Below, in pieces: positions 12,052 to 22,990 of a DNA stretch of 64,000 nt. Position 1 is the stretch's first letter. Every line of letters starts with the position of its first letter. Origin of the DNA: Ursus arctos (taxonomy: Eukaryota; Chordata; Mammalia; Carnivora; Ursidae); contig NW_026622997.1 of the NCBI RefSeq assembly GCF_023065955.2, positions 22,672,001 to 22,736,000 of the forward strand. The letters run 5' to 3'. The notes under the pieces are model-generated. The model searched no databases. It was not told the DNA's origin and worked only from the letters and a program-made list of their open reading frames with translations. A program made the position numbers and the translations under genes.

Positions 12052-12059
12052 TATAAATA
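12052..12059 (+). promoter_or_regulatory. ID4: TATA box of ID4 (TATAAATA)
   Basis: A perfect TATAAATA directly follows GC-box sequence (12028-12037) and lies 425 bp before the start codon. It predicts initiation at about 12080-12085. A TATA box inside a CpG island suits a rapidly inducible early-response gene. Confidence 0.88.
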
Positions 12060-12081
12060 CAGCTGCGCGGCTGGCGGGGCG

Positions 12082-12924
12082 AGAGCGTAGGGGAGGCGCG
12101 CCTGTGAGTGGGTCTGGCTGTGGGGAAACCTGCCGGTAGGGGAGCGCGGCGGCGGCGGCCGGGCTGTAGTCGGAGCTCCGAAGGGAGTGACGAGGGAACG
12201 CGGTGGGCTGCTTTCCTTCCGGTGCTCTTGATTTTTCTTGCCTTTTGGTCCCGGCCGAGTGTCGCCCACTGAGCAGAGATCCCCTCGCAAAACCCGGAGC
12301 GACCCTGCCGTCAATTCCTGGGCGCGGGATCCCCGGGAGCTTCGCGGTGCCCCGAGCGCGGACCGAGCGCGCCGGGCGCGAAGGCAAGGGGAGCGGAGCC
12401 GGCCGCGGGCGGGGGCCCGGAGCTTGCCTTCCTCCCTCGCTCGCCCCAGCGGGTCCGCTCGCGCAGGGCGCAGGGCGCGCGCGATGAAGGCGGTGAGCCC
12501 GGTGCGCCCCTCGGGCCGCAAGGCGCCGTCGGGCTGCGGCGGTGGGGAGCTGGCTCTGCGCTGCCTGGCTGAGCACGGCCACAGCCTGGGTGGCTCGGCG
12601 GCCGCGGCGGCCGCGGCGGCGGCAGCGCGCTGCAAGGCGGCGGAGGCGGCGGCCGACGAGCCGGCGCTGTGCCTGCAGTGCGATATGAACGACTGCTACA
12701 GCCGCCTGCGGAGGCTGGTGCCCACCATCCCGCCCAACAAGAAAGTCAGCAAAGTGGAGATCCTGCAGCACGTTATCGACTACATCCTGGACCTGCAGCT
12801 GGCGCTGGAGACGCACCCGGCTCTGCTGAGGCAGCCGCCGCCGCCGGCGCCACCGCACCACCCAGCCGGGACCTGTCCGGCAGCGCCGCCGCGGACCCCG
12901 CTCACGGCACTCAACACCGACCCG
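12082..12924 (+). other. ID4: ID4 exon 1 (5' UTR about 400 nt plus codons 1-147)
   Basis: The 5' boundary is inferred at about 12080-12085, roughly 30 bp after the TATA box; the 3' boundary is the GTGAGA donor after 12924. The leader is GC-rich and contains no ATG before 12484, so no AUG-initiated upstream ORF is present. It is probably highly structured. The exon encodes the whole HLH domain and all but the last 14 residues. Confidence 0.85.
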
Positions 12925-13351
12925 GTGAGAGGCCAGATGCCGGCCCGGGGCGGACGCCGCGGGGGGCCGGGAGGGCGGTGGCGGGGTGGCCGGACGCCAC
13001 CGGGCAGGGGTGGCGGGGGAGTGACAGCACCCCCTCCTTCTCCGGGCGCCCGGGGCCACCAGCGGCAGGCTCCGCGCGGCGAGCGCAGGTCCCAGTGAAC
13101 GCGCGGGGCGGGACTGGGGCTCTGCGCATCCTGGGTTGTCTAGTCCAGCCTGCGCCTGGGGTGGGGTTGGGGGAGTCCCCCAGGGCTGCAGACTGGGGTA
13201 AGAGTGCCGGCGCGCCTGCCTGGTTTCCGAGAACGAATCCAGGACCGTGCCGAGTGCGACGTTTGTGCCTGCTAACCTTTGCCTTGGTGTTCCGTTGCTG
13301 TTCCAGGCCGGCGCGGTGAACAAGCAGGGCGACAGCATTCTGTGCCGCTGA
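12484..13351 (+). CDS. ID4: ID4, inhibitor of DNA binding 4 (HLH protein); join 12484-12924, 13307-13351
   Basis: ID4 is a nuclear helix-loop-helix protein without a basic region. It dimerises with E-proteins and blocks their DNA binding, holding neural, osteo/adipogenic, mammary and germline progenitors undifferentiated. The spliced frame gives 161 residues, the usual ID4 length. Seen: a ten-alanine tract (residues 39-48), a cysteine pair (C63, C66), helix 1 from about D67 ([16 protein letters not shown]), loop PPNKKVSK, helix 2 [19 protein letters not shown] (91-109), a proline-rich linker (118-137), a D-box-like RTPLTALN (137-144) and C-terminus GDSILCR. The segment before helix 1 is acidic/alanine-rich, which explains dominant-negative action. 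The first AUG of the transcript is at 12484 with G at -3. Exon 1 ends CCG|GTGAGA and exon 2 starts after TTCCAG at 13307, phase 0. I see no frameshift or missing residue. The poly-Ala tract, proline-rich tail and length distinguish ID4 from ID1, ID2 and ID3. Confidence 0.98.
12925..13306 (+). other. ID4: ID4 intron 1 (382 bp)
   Basis: It starts with donor GTGAGA and ends with a T-rich tract and TTCCAG acceptor. It lies wholly inside the CpG island. The exon-1 reading frame stays open 57 codons into the intron, to a TGA at 13096-13098, so a retained-intron transcript would encode a different, Arg/Gly-rich C-terminus. Confidence 0.9.
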
Positions 13352-13365
13352 GCCGCTCTGTCCAG
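13307..13365 (+). other. ID4: ID4 exon 2 (59 nt; last 14 codons and stop)
   Basis: Bounded by TTCCAG at 13301-13306 and donor GTGAGC at 13366-13371. It encodes the final 14 residues ([14 protein letters not shown]) and the stop TGA at 13349-13351. The stop lies 14 nt from the exon end, too close to the last junction to trigger standard nonsense-mediated decay. Confidence 0.9.
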
Positions 13366-13941
13366 GTGAGCGCGCGTTTCCCTTCTCCAGTGGCGGGTCA
13401 CCAGAGACGCCCGTCCCCAGGGGCTTCCGGTGCCAGGCACCGCAGTGTTCTGTGCCCCTAAGCATTTCTGAGGGCAGATCCCAATGAGATGGACACCCCC
13501 TTTCCGTGCCATCCTACTTCGCTTTAGTAACTGGGGGTTCACTCTAAATGGAGACGGGTCAGCAGCTCCTGTCCCCGTCGTCCCCGCCACGCCACCCCCG
13601 TGCCTTTCCCATGACCAGCGGGCTCTGCCTTCCTCCCCACCGAGGGAGGGCACCCTCGTGGGCGTATAAACCGCCCGATGTGCAACCCTCCCACCCCCCG
13701 CGCCGTCTGACACCCACAAAGTGGGATTCGGGCAGGGCCTGGGAGTGGATCCCCAATCCGGGCTTCCCGGGAGCCAGCAGCTGCCTGCTGGTCGCCTGGC
13801 CGGCCGCGGGCTGCGGGTGTTGTCTGACCTGGTGGTTTGTTTTGGGTTGTTGATCAAGCATGTCTTGAGTTTGGTCGGTGGCGCCAGTTAGTCTACAGCG
13901 GGAAGGTTCACACACCCCCTCTATTCATTCCTCTTCCACAG
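13366..13941 (+). other. ID4: ID4 intron 2 (576 bp, within the 3' UTR)
   Basis: Donor GTGAGC at 13366; acceptor preceded by a pyrimidine tract (CCTCTTCCACAG, ending 13941). The CpG island fades out near 13815 inside this intron. An intron downstream of the stop codon is normal for ID-family genes. Confidence 0.85.
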
Positions 13942-14779
13942 GTGTGCGGCCGCCTGAGCCTGAGCCAGGAGCACTAGAAAGGGAGGGGGAAAGAGCAGAA
14001 GTTAGAGAAAAAGCCACCCGAGGAAAGGAGGAAAAAAAAAAATCAGCAAATTCTAGAAACGTTTCATTCGTCATTCCAAGAGAGAGAGAGAGGGGGGAAA
14101 GAAAAATACAACTTTCATCCTTTTTTTTTTTTTGCACGTTCATAAACATTCTGCATATGTATTCTCTTTTGTCTCTTCATTTATAATCGCTGTGAAATGT
14201 ACATTTCTGTGTTTTTGGAGGTGCAGTTAAACTTTTAAGCTTAAGTGTGACAGGACTGATAAATAGAAGATCCAGAGTAAATCAACTTTAGAAGCCTACT
14301 TTGTGACCAAGGAGCTCAATTTTTGTTTTGAAGCTTTACTAATATAAAAGAGCATTGTAGATATTTTTTTTTGACATCTATTGTTTAAAATAGATGATTA
14401 TAACGGGGCAGGGAACTTTCTTTTCCCTGCAAGAATGTTACATATTGTATAGATAACTGAGTGACATTTCATACCATGTATATATAGAGATGTTCTATAA
14501 GTGTGAGAAAGTATATGCTTTAATAGACTACTGTAATTATAAGATATTTTTAATTAAATATTTTTTGTAAATATTATGTGTGTGTTTTTTTTAATCTATG
14601 GGAATATTTCTTTTGGAAAATTATTTTTCAGCTCCATTGCAGAGCTCTTGATATCTTGAATGTCTTTTCTGTTTGGCCTAGCTTTTAATTTGTTTTTGTT
14701 TTATCCAGTGTCGTGTAGACTCGGAAGTAATAGTTATAGCTCGTGGTCCTGCATGACTGCATGAGATGTTTAATCACAA

Positions 14780-14785
14780 AATAAA
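14780..14785 (+). terminator. ID4: Proximal ID4 poly(A) signal AATAAA
   Basis: A canonical AATAAA is followed 20-30 nt later by a U/GU-rich stretch (AATGTGTTTTCTTT, about 14804-14817), the normal layout of a cleavage site near 14800-14808. It would give a 3' UTR about 640 nt shorter than the distal site. Confidence 0.75.
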
Positions 14786-15417
14786 CTTGTTCTGAGTCCA
14801 TTCAAATGTGTTTTCTTTAACCTAGATTGAAATCTTTGTATTTGAAGCATACATGTTGGAAATACACTTTATCAGTTTTTAAGTACAAGGTTCGATAGTG
14901 TAATATATAAAGAGTAAGTGTTTGCTTTTTTGTTTTTTAACTGAGGTCAAGATGGATTCTGAATGGTTTTGCATATGGGATGGGGAAATGCTTGGATCCT
15001 TAAGGAGTTTATGAAATCTACTGTTTTATCAAAGTGAAAAAAATGCTTATCATTCTTCATTTTACACTAAAGCTTAGTGTCACTACGTTTCATGTCTGTA
15101 CAGATGATTTAAATCATAGAAATGACAAATGTTCTCTGCTTGCTACCAAAGGACAAACTCTCAGAAATGAACACTTTCTGCTTTCCTTCCTCCAAAGAAT
15201 ATTAATAGGCAACAGTGGGAGAAAAAAAACAAGGCATAATGGCAAATCCTTCAAGCAGGGATAAAAGTCGATCTTCAAACATTAACTTAAGTAGACCAAA
15301 AATTCTGATGACCGCATCTAGATTATTTTTTTATAAAAATGATTTTCACTATAGCTATGTTAGTTACTGCTAAACTACTGTCCGATCTCTTGTGATGTGT
15401 AACTTTTACATGTGAAT

Positions 15418-15423
15418 ATTAAA
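15418..15423 (+). terminator. ID4: Distal ID4 poly(A) signal ATTAAA
   Basis: The common variant ATTAAA is followed by U/GU-rich sequence (TCTTGTACTGTGATTTC). Use of this site gives a spliced mRNA of about 2.4 kb, close to what I recall for mammalian ID4. Further AATAAA hexamers at 15723-15728 and 16119-16124 could mark rarer, longer 3' ends. Confidence 0.65.
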
Positions 15424-15445
15424 GTAGATTTATCTGTCTTGTACT

Positions 15446-18400
15446 GTGATTTCTGGTCTCGTTTCTTCCAAAACCCTTATTTTTTAAGATTTTCTTTTCT
15501 CTTTAACGAAGTCACTGTTTTCTAGGTTGATAGGACCATCAGGGCCTGTGAACATTATGCATTTAATGCGATCAGTACTTTGCACACCAGTTAGATGGAA
15601 TTTTTAGAGTGAGAGAATTAAGTAGGATTTAATTGGGTGCTTTGTAAATAGTTAGTCAACTGTGTGTGTAACGTGGTCTGTTTGATTTTTAAAAGGAAAG
15701 GATTTGTTTCAGATTATACAAGAATAAAAGTATTATAGGCCCAAGGGACTTTTTATGAGGTCAAAGTCAAATATTTATATAAATATGAAATCTCGTGGTC
15801 CCTAGTAGTCTGTTTAAGTGGCAACTATGAACCTAACAAAGTTAATGCTAGTAGGTTCAAATAAATTGAAAGGCTTAGAAATCTGTCCTATCCCCAGCAT
15901 GTTATCCCCCCAGCTTTGACATTTCACCGGTCTTTGGTATTTTTAGAATTTGATATATTTGATGTTGAGCCTTATAAAGTCAAAGGACTGCTTGTTTAGA
16001 TGAGGTTTATTTTTATTTTTTATATTATTCATTCTCGTCACCCATCAAGAGAAAAACAGAAAAACATTGCTGGAATTCCAAATCTGAAGACTTCGAACGA
16101 TAGCGTTCTTTGTTATTAAATAAAGGGGACAATTCCTTCTTTTTCCTTGGCAGTTTAATTTCAGTAGGAAGCAAGTCACATGTTTACTGTTGGTTGGACT
16201 TAGGCATCCTCCAGGCCTGACTGCCGAATCCTACCTAAGCTGTTAGGTACAGTTTAAATTTATAGTGGGAGATAACGAACCTTAAAACAAATGGTTAAAT
16301 ATTTTTGTTTCTGAAGATGGAAGTTGCTCCTTGGTTAATTTTAGATTTGGGGCATGAAAAGCCACTGAAAGGGAAAAAAAGTGTTATGGACGTTGCATTT
16401 TAGGGACTTGGCATTTTCCCCTTGGACACTTGCATAGTTTGGATATCTCTAAAGACACTGCCATTATTTTTTTCAATTATATAGAGTTGTATAAGATATT
16501 ACATTCTATTGTATTGGCTGTGACCTAACCAAGCAACCAGACAACAAAACATTTCAAGTCATTTATCTAGTCCTAATTATTCAGATCTTTGGTTTAACAG
16601 ATGAAATGTCCTGCCTTCTCTCTTAGTTTACCTACTTTTCATTGTATAGGGACAAGCGAAGAGAATGAAGCATTTAAAACCTTCCAAGGAATAAAAAAGT
16701 ACCCCACACTGGGATATCATTTCTAAATCGGTTATAAAATCCTGAACATCTCAGACATTTTATGTTAAAGGAATGGAAAAAAAAAAACCTTTTCGTTTCA
16801 ATGAACTAATGTACTTTGATACTGTATAAATCTTATGTTGATTGTCAAGCTCTAACTGGATTTTTAAAACTTTAAAAAATTTTGACCCCCATAATCTATC
16901 GTATTAAATGCCTCCTATAAAAATAAATCTTCACTGAGCAAAGGGGTCTCAAGTTTGTGGGTTTTAATTGACTTCTACTGAGTTATGCAATTTTTCATTA
17001 TCAAGAATGGGTCTCTTGATGGATCACCTCAATTATTTACAGTGTTTCTTACCCTGTGATGAAAAATGTGGCTTAAAAATGGTGATATGAACGGAAAGAA
17101 AAATCTAGTTTGAATGCTAGGCAAAGCTTGTCTACTCTTTGCTGTCTGCCAGGATAGGAAGCAATAATCCTAAACCAGGCAGCAGAACGATGTCCAGGGA
17201 AACTAGACCCCCTCCCACACAGACACGTACACAGAAGGTAAATAATGTAGAGAGAAAGAAATTATTCACAGTAGTACAGAGCCAAATAAAATGGGTTCTG
17301 CCTTTCTAGCGGGGGGCACTTTAATTACATATATGTTAATCAGCCCAGATAGCCCTTGGGTTTCAACGGGGCCAAACGTCAAATCCTCCAGGCTTATAAG
17401 GAGGGAAAACCTTCCCTTTCCTGCTTTGCAAATCCAGGAAATTCATCTGCACACCTCAGAGTTCATCTTAACAGGGCTGCCCTCAGTAGGTATTCTTCAG
17501 ACCCAGATGATTTCTTTCAATTACGACCCATGATGTTTTGCTGAAATATGAATTGTATTAATTAGAACCATTGCCCAAGAGGTGTTACGATTGTAATGTT
17601 ACCTAGCCCTACCTTGAGCATTGGCCCAATCGATACTTTAAAAGAACTAATTCGTTCAAGGGAGACACACCGCCGTCATAGATACTTCATTGAATATGCT
17701 CTCAAATTTTCAATGGCTTTTTAAAAGTGAGTCTTGGGTTCAAGTGCGGCCTTCATACTGATTCATATCCTCATTGCTCTAAAAACTTTTGCCTAGGTGC
17801 TAAAACTCAGGCCTGAGCCACGTTGCCAAAGGTTTTCTACACTCACCTAAGCAAAGCAATTCACTAGTAGACTGCCGAAGCCGGTTCCGTCGTTTATAAG
17901 TCTCCACAGTAAATTCACACACGGGATATGAAAAAGGAGCTGTAGAAATTTGAAGTTAATTTGAAAAGCCCCTCTGAGTCCATCAAAGTAAACACACCAG
18001 TTTCTGGGGAAAGAAGAACAAACCGTGTTCCCTGTATTCGAGGAGCTAAAATGTAACTAAAGAGGAATTGAATTTAAAATGTTTAAATAGAGGGAAGCAA
18101 GACCAATGTTCTACGCCAATCCACTTGATTCTGAATTTTTCCTAATAAGAAATCTCACACGTTAGAAAGGAATTTTCTAAGAGACTAATTCCATAATCAT
18201 TGGCAAAATATGCAAATTCCTGGTGAAACTAGACACCCTTATTTAAGGTTTCTCAATTTTTTATGATATAAAGTGTGTATTAGCAAGTTAAGCATGTGTA
18301 TGAAGTTCACATTTCGAAATCTTCTCTTGCAAAGTTTAATTTCCAATGGAAATATTGGCGTCTACATACAGTCCTCCTGCAAATTCATATTTTAGAATGT

Positions 18401-18820
18401 TTCTTAAATTTTATTTAAATATTTGATTAAAGGTTTTAAATATTTTCTTAAATATTTTAAGCATTTTCTTAAATATTTACTATTTCTTCCACAAACTGTG
18501 GCAGTCAATTGAGAGACTGTAGTTGTGTGTATGTCTGTGTGTGTTTACCTAAAAATAGTTATTGAACATACAGAACAATATTTTTCGAAAAGGAGCTGCA
18601 CTTTAAAAAAAATAACAGCCGTCTTAACCTTTTTCCATTTTCTCTCCACTGTAATTCCTCAATTGAAGAGTTCCATAAAAATGCACTCCCCATTTTTTTG
18701 GATGGCTATAAGTCAATCCTGTTAAGTTTAAGCATAAAGCAGGATGGAATATAAAGAACAAGTAAATCAAATGTCATGTTTTTCATACCCTAGAATTTGG
18801 TTGAAATTCATAAGTAATCT
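15446..18820. other. Immediate 3' flank of ID4, repeat-free by eye
   Basis: AT-rich DNA without recognised repeats. Two downstream AATAAA hexamers (15723, 16119) could extend ID4 transcripts. A locally repetitive AT block at 18405-18485 carries two imperfect copies of TTTTCTTAAATATTT. Short frames here show no coding features. Confidence 0.5.
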
Positions 18821-18883
18821 GAAGAAAAAAAAGAGAAAAGAAAAGAAAAAAGAAAAATAAAGAAAAGAAAAGAAAAAAAGAGG
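18821..18883 (+). repeat. Purine-rich (GAAAA)n-type simple repeat
   Basis: About 60 bp almost entirely A and G on the + strand (units of AAAAG/GAAAA), interrupted by a single T. A low-complexity tract and a poor place for reading frames. Confidence 0.85.
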
Positions 18884-19326
18884 GACAATGTCCCTGTATG
18901 TCAAACTCACAGAAAGCCCAGGAAACAGATCTAAACTTGTAGACATGAATTTGACACCTTATTTCAGCAAGAATTCTTAGAAACACTTTGCACACATGCC
19001 AACCCTGAGCGCATAGCTTAGTTAAAACTAGGTAGGCTCCTTGACGTAGAAGGCTCTGTGTGATTCTTATTTGCCTGTCCCTCAGGGCCTAACCAGGGCC
19101 TTGCAAAGTACTTTTTGACCTGAATGAAGACTGTCCCCCTAGGAGAGTCTCTTGATAGTGACCTCGATTGTTCCTTTGTGGCCTTTTATCCACACTGAAT
19201 CACATCTGAGCTTCAGACCATTGGATCTAACCGCCTTCTGGTCCTCTCTACCTCCGAAGCACAGTAGATTTGAAACAAGATTTTATGGTCTCCCCCAAAA
19301 CCTGCCACTCTTTCCAGATTCCTTCT

Positions 19327-19450
19327 TGTCTCAGTCAGTTCGGGCTGCTGTAACAAAGCAGCCATGAACCTGGTGGCTTAAACAACAAACATTTATTTCT
19401 CACAGTTCTGGAGGCTAGGAAGTTCCAGGTCAAGGTGCCAGCGAATTAAG
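19327..19450. repeat. Old interspersed repeat, family not assigned
   Basis: The string 'GGGCTGCTGTAACAAAGCAG' followed by 'CAACAAACATTTATTTCTCA' and 'CAGTTCTGGAGGCTAGGAAG' is a common mammalian interspersed repeat that I recognise but cannot name with confidence. Its end after about 19450 is unclear. Confidence 0.55.
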
Positions 19451-21088
19451 TTCCCAGAAGTCACTACCGCTGCCGGCTGAGCACAGCAAGTCCCATGCTC
19501 CCTTCAGATCCCCAAAGTCACACCTGGTACGTGGCCTCCTCCTCGGAGCTGCACCGTAAGTGGCAAAAAGAACCCGGGGCTGAGCAAGGTGCTCTTCCGG
19601 CCCCAGGACCTGGATGGAAGGATTCTTCGAATGTCATGTCCCAGCCATCCTTTCTCTCCTCCACTTCTGGCTGGCCTCAAGCACGCATTCTATGCCTCCG
19701 CCATAACTAAGGTCTTTCTTGTCCTGTACATGCTAGACAGCAAACCATGCTTCTCTCCCCTGTCTTGACAATGTAAGATTGATTTCCCGAGAGTTAAGAA
19801 GAGAGCAGACTCAGGAAAGATACACATGGAACATGGAATGTGGGTCTGGGGGAGGGGCACCTGCCCAGCCAGCCAAACCAGCTAACTTGCCCATCTGTGG
19901 GTAAGGGTTAACCTGTCCACTTCCAAAATGACGTGTTCTTTCGTGTTTCCCTTCCTTTGCAAATAGTGTTACCCCCTGCCTGGATCCCTTGACCCCCATT
20001 CTCAGTCTGGGCTGCTGTTAAACTCCTTACCATCCCTCGACTGTCACCATTTCTGCAAAAATTATATGATGCTTCTCTTCCTCACCCTCAAAACAGCCAC
20101 CCCCCCCAACGCTATAGTGTAATTATTTTCACATGTCTGTGTTCCCTGTAGATCCCTGACCCTCCAGGGATTCCAGACCACAAAGTACCAGAAGAACATT
20201 CCTGTAATTCTCTGTGCCAGCAAATCTAGCAAATTCTTTGCAACTCAAAATTGCGGTTGAGGGGTTTTCATTATCTTTTAAAAGCCTTTGGCTGCCTAAA
20301 ACATGAAAAATAGATAAGCTGTGTGTTCTTGAGAATGAGGGAGTGTGGTCAGCCTTGGGCCAAGAGATTTGGAAGGAGACACTGAGAAGGAGAGGAGCGA
20401 GGCAGAGCGATTCCATATCCTGAAGAAAGAAATATGACTGACCCAAGTTGGGGTGAGTCAACAAAGACACCTCAGTGCCAGAGATGAAAATGTGGGGCAA
20501 GGAGGGATGACTCCAGGGGTAGAGGCTGGGATGGGTCTGGGGTGGAAGCAGTAGGCACGGGGCACTCCGGAAGATTGTATGATCAGGTCTCCGCAGATGT
20601 GCCTCAGGTCTCTGTTCTCATAGACCAGGGAAGAGGCATGGAATAGATCAGCCACAGTGAATGCAGTGAATCCGCATGTGTCAGTTCTGAAAGGGCGAGG
20701 CTTGCTGCACGAAAGGGAAAACCTTTAGGGAGGAAAGTTTCATTTCCACTCCTATGAGCTGGGGCCCTAGAAGTAGAATCGGATGATTAGTAACCTGGAA
20801 TATGTCTGGTTAACATGCCTCTCATTTTCCAGTGAAGAAGACCACAGCCTGAAGGGTGGAGTGGTGGAGTCGACCTAGAAGCTGGTTCCTCTCTCTCTAA
20901 TCCAGGGCCACGAACTCAGCATGGATGGATTCTATTTCAGTTTACTCTTACTTAAGTGGTTTATCTCAGTCTATATTCTAATCTACAACTTGCCTCGTGT
21001 TCTGCCCTAAGAAGCTGGGGTTCAAATCTCAAGCAAATAACCATTAAATATAGCACCGTTCTGGCTGCCTTTTAAAATAAAAAACAGA
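19451..21088. other. Non-coding, nothing recognised
   Basis: Mixed-composition DNA with several 60-120 codon chance frames on both strands. A C-run lies at 20101-20108. No repeat, RNA gene or domain-like frame is recognised. Confidence 0.45.
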
Positions 21089-21102
21089 GGTGATATACTT
21101 TT

Positions 21103-21286
21103 TGTTTTTTTAAGATTTTATTTATTTATGAGAAAGAGAGAGAGCGAGCAAGAGTGAGCACAAGCAGGGAGAAGGGCAAAGGGAGAAGCAGACTCCCCAC
21201 TTAGTCTTGGGCTCGATCCCAAGACCCAGAGATCATGACCTGAGCCTAAAGCAGATGCTTAACCGACTGAACCACCCAGGCGCCCT
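21103..21286 (-). repeat. SINEC (carnivore tRNA-derived SINE)
   Basis: 'TTAAGATTTTATTTATTTAT' tail side, a (GA)n run, 'GGGCTCGATCCCAAGACCCA', then head 'GAACCACCCAGGCGCC'. Flanked by a diverged 14-bp duplication GGTGATATACTTTT (21089-21102) and GGTAATGTACTTTT (21287-21300). Confidence 0.93.
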
Positions 21287-21300
21287 GGTAATGTACTTTT

Positions 21301-21600
21301 ATAAAAGTATCAAGTATTTCAAAGTTGGTTGACAAAGGAGCAGAGTCCATTCTATGGAGAGAGGATAGTCTTTTCTACAGATGATGCTGGAATGATTAGA
21401 CCTCCACCCACAAAAAATGAACTTTGACCAAGACCTTAGACCTTTCAAAGAGATTGACTCAGAATGGATCTGAGACTCAAATGTAAGTACAAAAGTGTAA
21501 AACTTCTAGAGGAAAACAGGAGAAAATCTATGTGACTTTGGGTCTGGTGATGAATTTTTAGATACGGCACCAGAAGCATGAAAGAATTTCAACGCTGTGT
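21301..21600 (+). repeat. L1 ORF2 fragment
   Basis: Order typical of ORF2: 'AGGATAGTCTTTTCTACAGA', 'TGATGCTGGAATGATTAGAC', 'AACTTCTAGAGGAAAACAGG' and 'TTTTAGATACGGCACCAGAA'. The SINEC at 21103 inserted at or near its upstream edge. Decayed. Confidence 0.7.
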
Positions 21601-21839
21601 TATTCCCCACATCTGTGTGTGCAGACACCCCCCCCACCCCGTGGTCTAGGGAGGTGGTGCGGGTGTCTGTGTCCCCTCAGGCAAGGCACTTCTCCAAGTT
21701 CCAATGGCCTCATCCCTAAAACGGTTGTGTATTTATAATTACCGAGCACGGAGAGTTCCTGAAAGACACTGAAAGTAACATAAGTGAAAACATTTTATAA
21801 CACTGGTTATAATTTGGAGATACACAAACATTATCTCGA

Positions 21840-21985
21840 GAGATTTTTAAATTTTCCATTCCTGACTTCCACCTATCCCTCCCCTCTTACCACTGAGATT
21901 CTGATGCAAGCATCTGCATTTAGCTTTTCCCTGCCCAATCTGAGGCAGGTCCCCCAGAAACCCCACTTTGAGAAACAGTGTTGTA
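21840..21985 (+). mobile_element. MER5-like hAT fossil
   Basis: 'TCTGATGCAAGCATCTGCAT' and 'CCCCACTTTGAGAAACAGTG' match the middle and end of a MER5-type non-autonomous hAT element. The upstream end is poorly defined. Confidence 0.55.
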
Positions 21986-22831
21986 AGCTACCCAACGTTA
22001 CAGAGGCTTAGGCTGCTGTTGTGAGGCCACACGTGGTGTATTTCTCCTGCTTTCTGACATCGCTTTCCAATGTTGCAGGGGCTCTGATCAAGTGAAGAGG
22101 AGAGGTTAATATAATATCCAAGGTCATGGCAAAAATATCCAGTGGGAGAAAGGAAGTCAGTACTGGTAGGGAAAGCCTAGGAGAGAGCCGCTTGAAACGC
22201 GAGACTGTGGCGTGGTCCCCGATGCACGTGCCATCCAGATGCTGAGGCCTCCATATGCAGTTCAATCTTTCTTTGAGTGAAAGTATTCATCATAACCTTG
22301 GCTTTACCCATGGCACTAAATCTTAAATTTTCCAAAGAAAGGCACAAGAGAAGGAGGGTGTTTTCTACCCCCTTCCATGTCCTTCTAAATCATTACGTCC
22401 TCTTATTACATCCATGTGTTGATCTAGAAAAGAATCTGGAGAAGGTCTGCCCGCACTGGCAGCAATGAGTGATGTCATTTTCATGGTCAAGAGAGGCTTC
22501 TGGATAAACAAATTTAGAAAAAATACTTCATTTCCCCCAGTATATTCTATCATCCTTAAGGATGACCTACAACGTGGTGTAGAAAAATAGTCTGGTCTTG
22601 CACCAACTTGTGCCTGCTTTTGAGCTGTCCTCCTTATTGGGTATCAAATATTAAAATACCATGCACGTGTAAAATTGGAATACAGTACAACTGTGCCTTA
22701 ATTTCATATAATAGATTTCTCCTTGGTAAGATTGTATATGATTTTTATGAGATTAAAAGGAGTGGAAAAGATAGCTTCAGTTCTTCAAAAACTGAATAAC
22801 AATTCTAGAAAAGGAAACATTGGTAAATCTG

Positions 22832-22990
22832 TGGAATTCAATTCTGAGCTCTGCCACTTGCTGTGTGCCCTCAGGCAAAGTACTTTACCTCTCTGAGCCT
22901 TATTTAAACTTCCTTTTATAACAAGGCTACAATTCGTAACAATAGGAGTCTTTACGCGAACCATGTGTGCAAAGCTCTTAATGCGGTGGG
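22832..22990 (+). repeat. MIR fragment
   Basis: 'GAGCTCTGCCACTTGCTGTG', 'TGCCCTCAGGCAAAGTACTT' and 'TACCTCTCTGAGCCTTATTT' follow the MIR core and its 3' region in order. Confidence 0.75.

Larger units (their letters stand above)
11575..13815. promoter_or_regulatory. ID4: CpG island over the ID4 promoter and gene body
   Basis: CpG dinucleotides are abundant here and scarce on both sides, and the limits are judged by eye. The island covers the core promoter, exon 1, intron 1, exon 2 and much of intron 2. Methylation of the ID4 island in tumours is established knowledge. The high GC content also removes stop codons, which creates long spurious frames on both strands. Confidence 0.9.
13942..15445 (+). 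other. ID4: ID4 exon 3: non-coding 3' UTR
   Basis: It starts after the acceptor at 13940-13941 and contains no part of the coding frame. The first 150 nt are purine-rich; the rest is very AU-rich, as expected for a short-lived regulator mRNA. Visible sites include two Pumilio-type UGUANAUA elements (14477-14484, 14566-14573) and one match to the miR-9 seed target (ACCAAAG, 15145-15151). The 3' end is inferred about 20 nt after ATTAAA at 15418. A shorter form would end near 14805. Confidence 0.8.

Noticed and set aside
12238..12483. In-frame N-terminal extension of ID4 through the 5' UTR (82 codons)
   Set aside because: The frame is open, but its only starts are TTG/GTG-type codons. The sequence is low-complexity Arg/Ala/Ser/Gly, and the AUG at 12484 gives the exact family length.
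12203..12487. Upstream ORF in the ID4 leader
   Set aside because: It begins with GTG. There is no ATG anywhere in the leader before 12484, so no standard upstream ORF exists.
11830..13857. 675-codon open frame on the - strand across the ID4 island
   Set aside because: It is the shadow of GC-rich DNA in which stop codons are rare. Its composition is Arg/Pro/Ala/Gly-rich with no domain, and it overlaps the ID4 promoter, exons and introns antisense.
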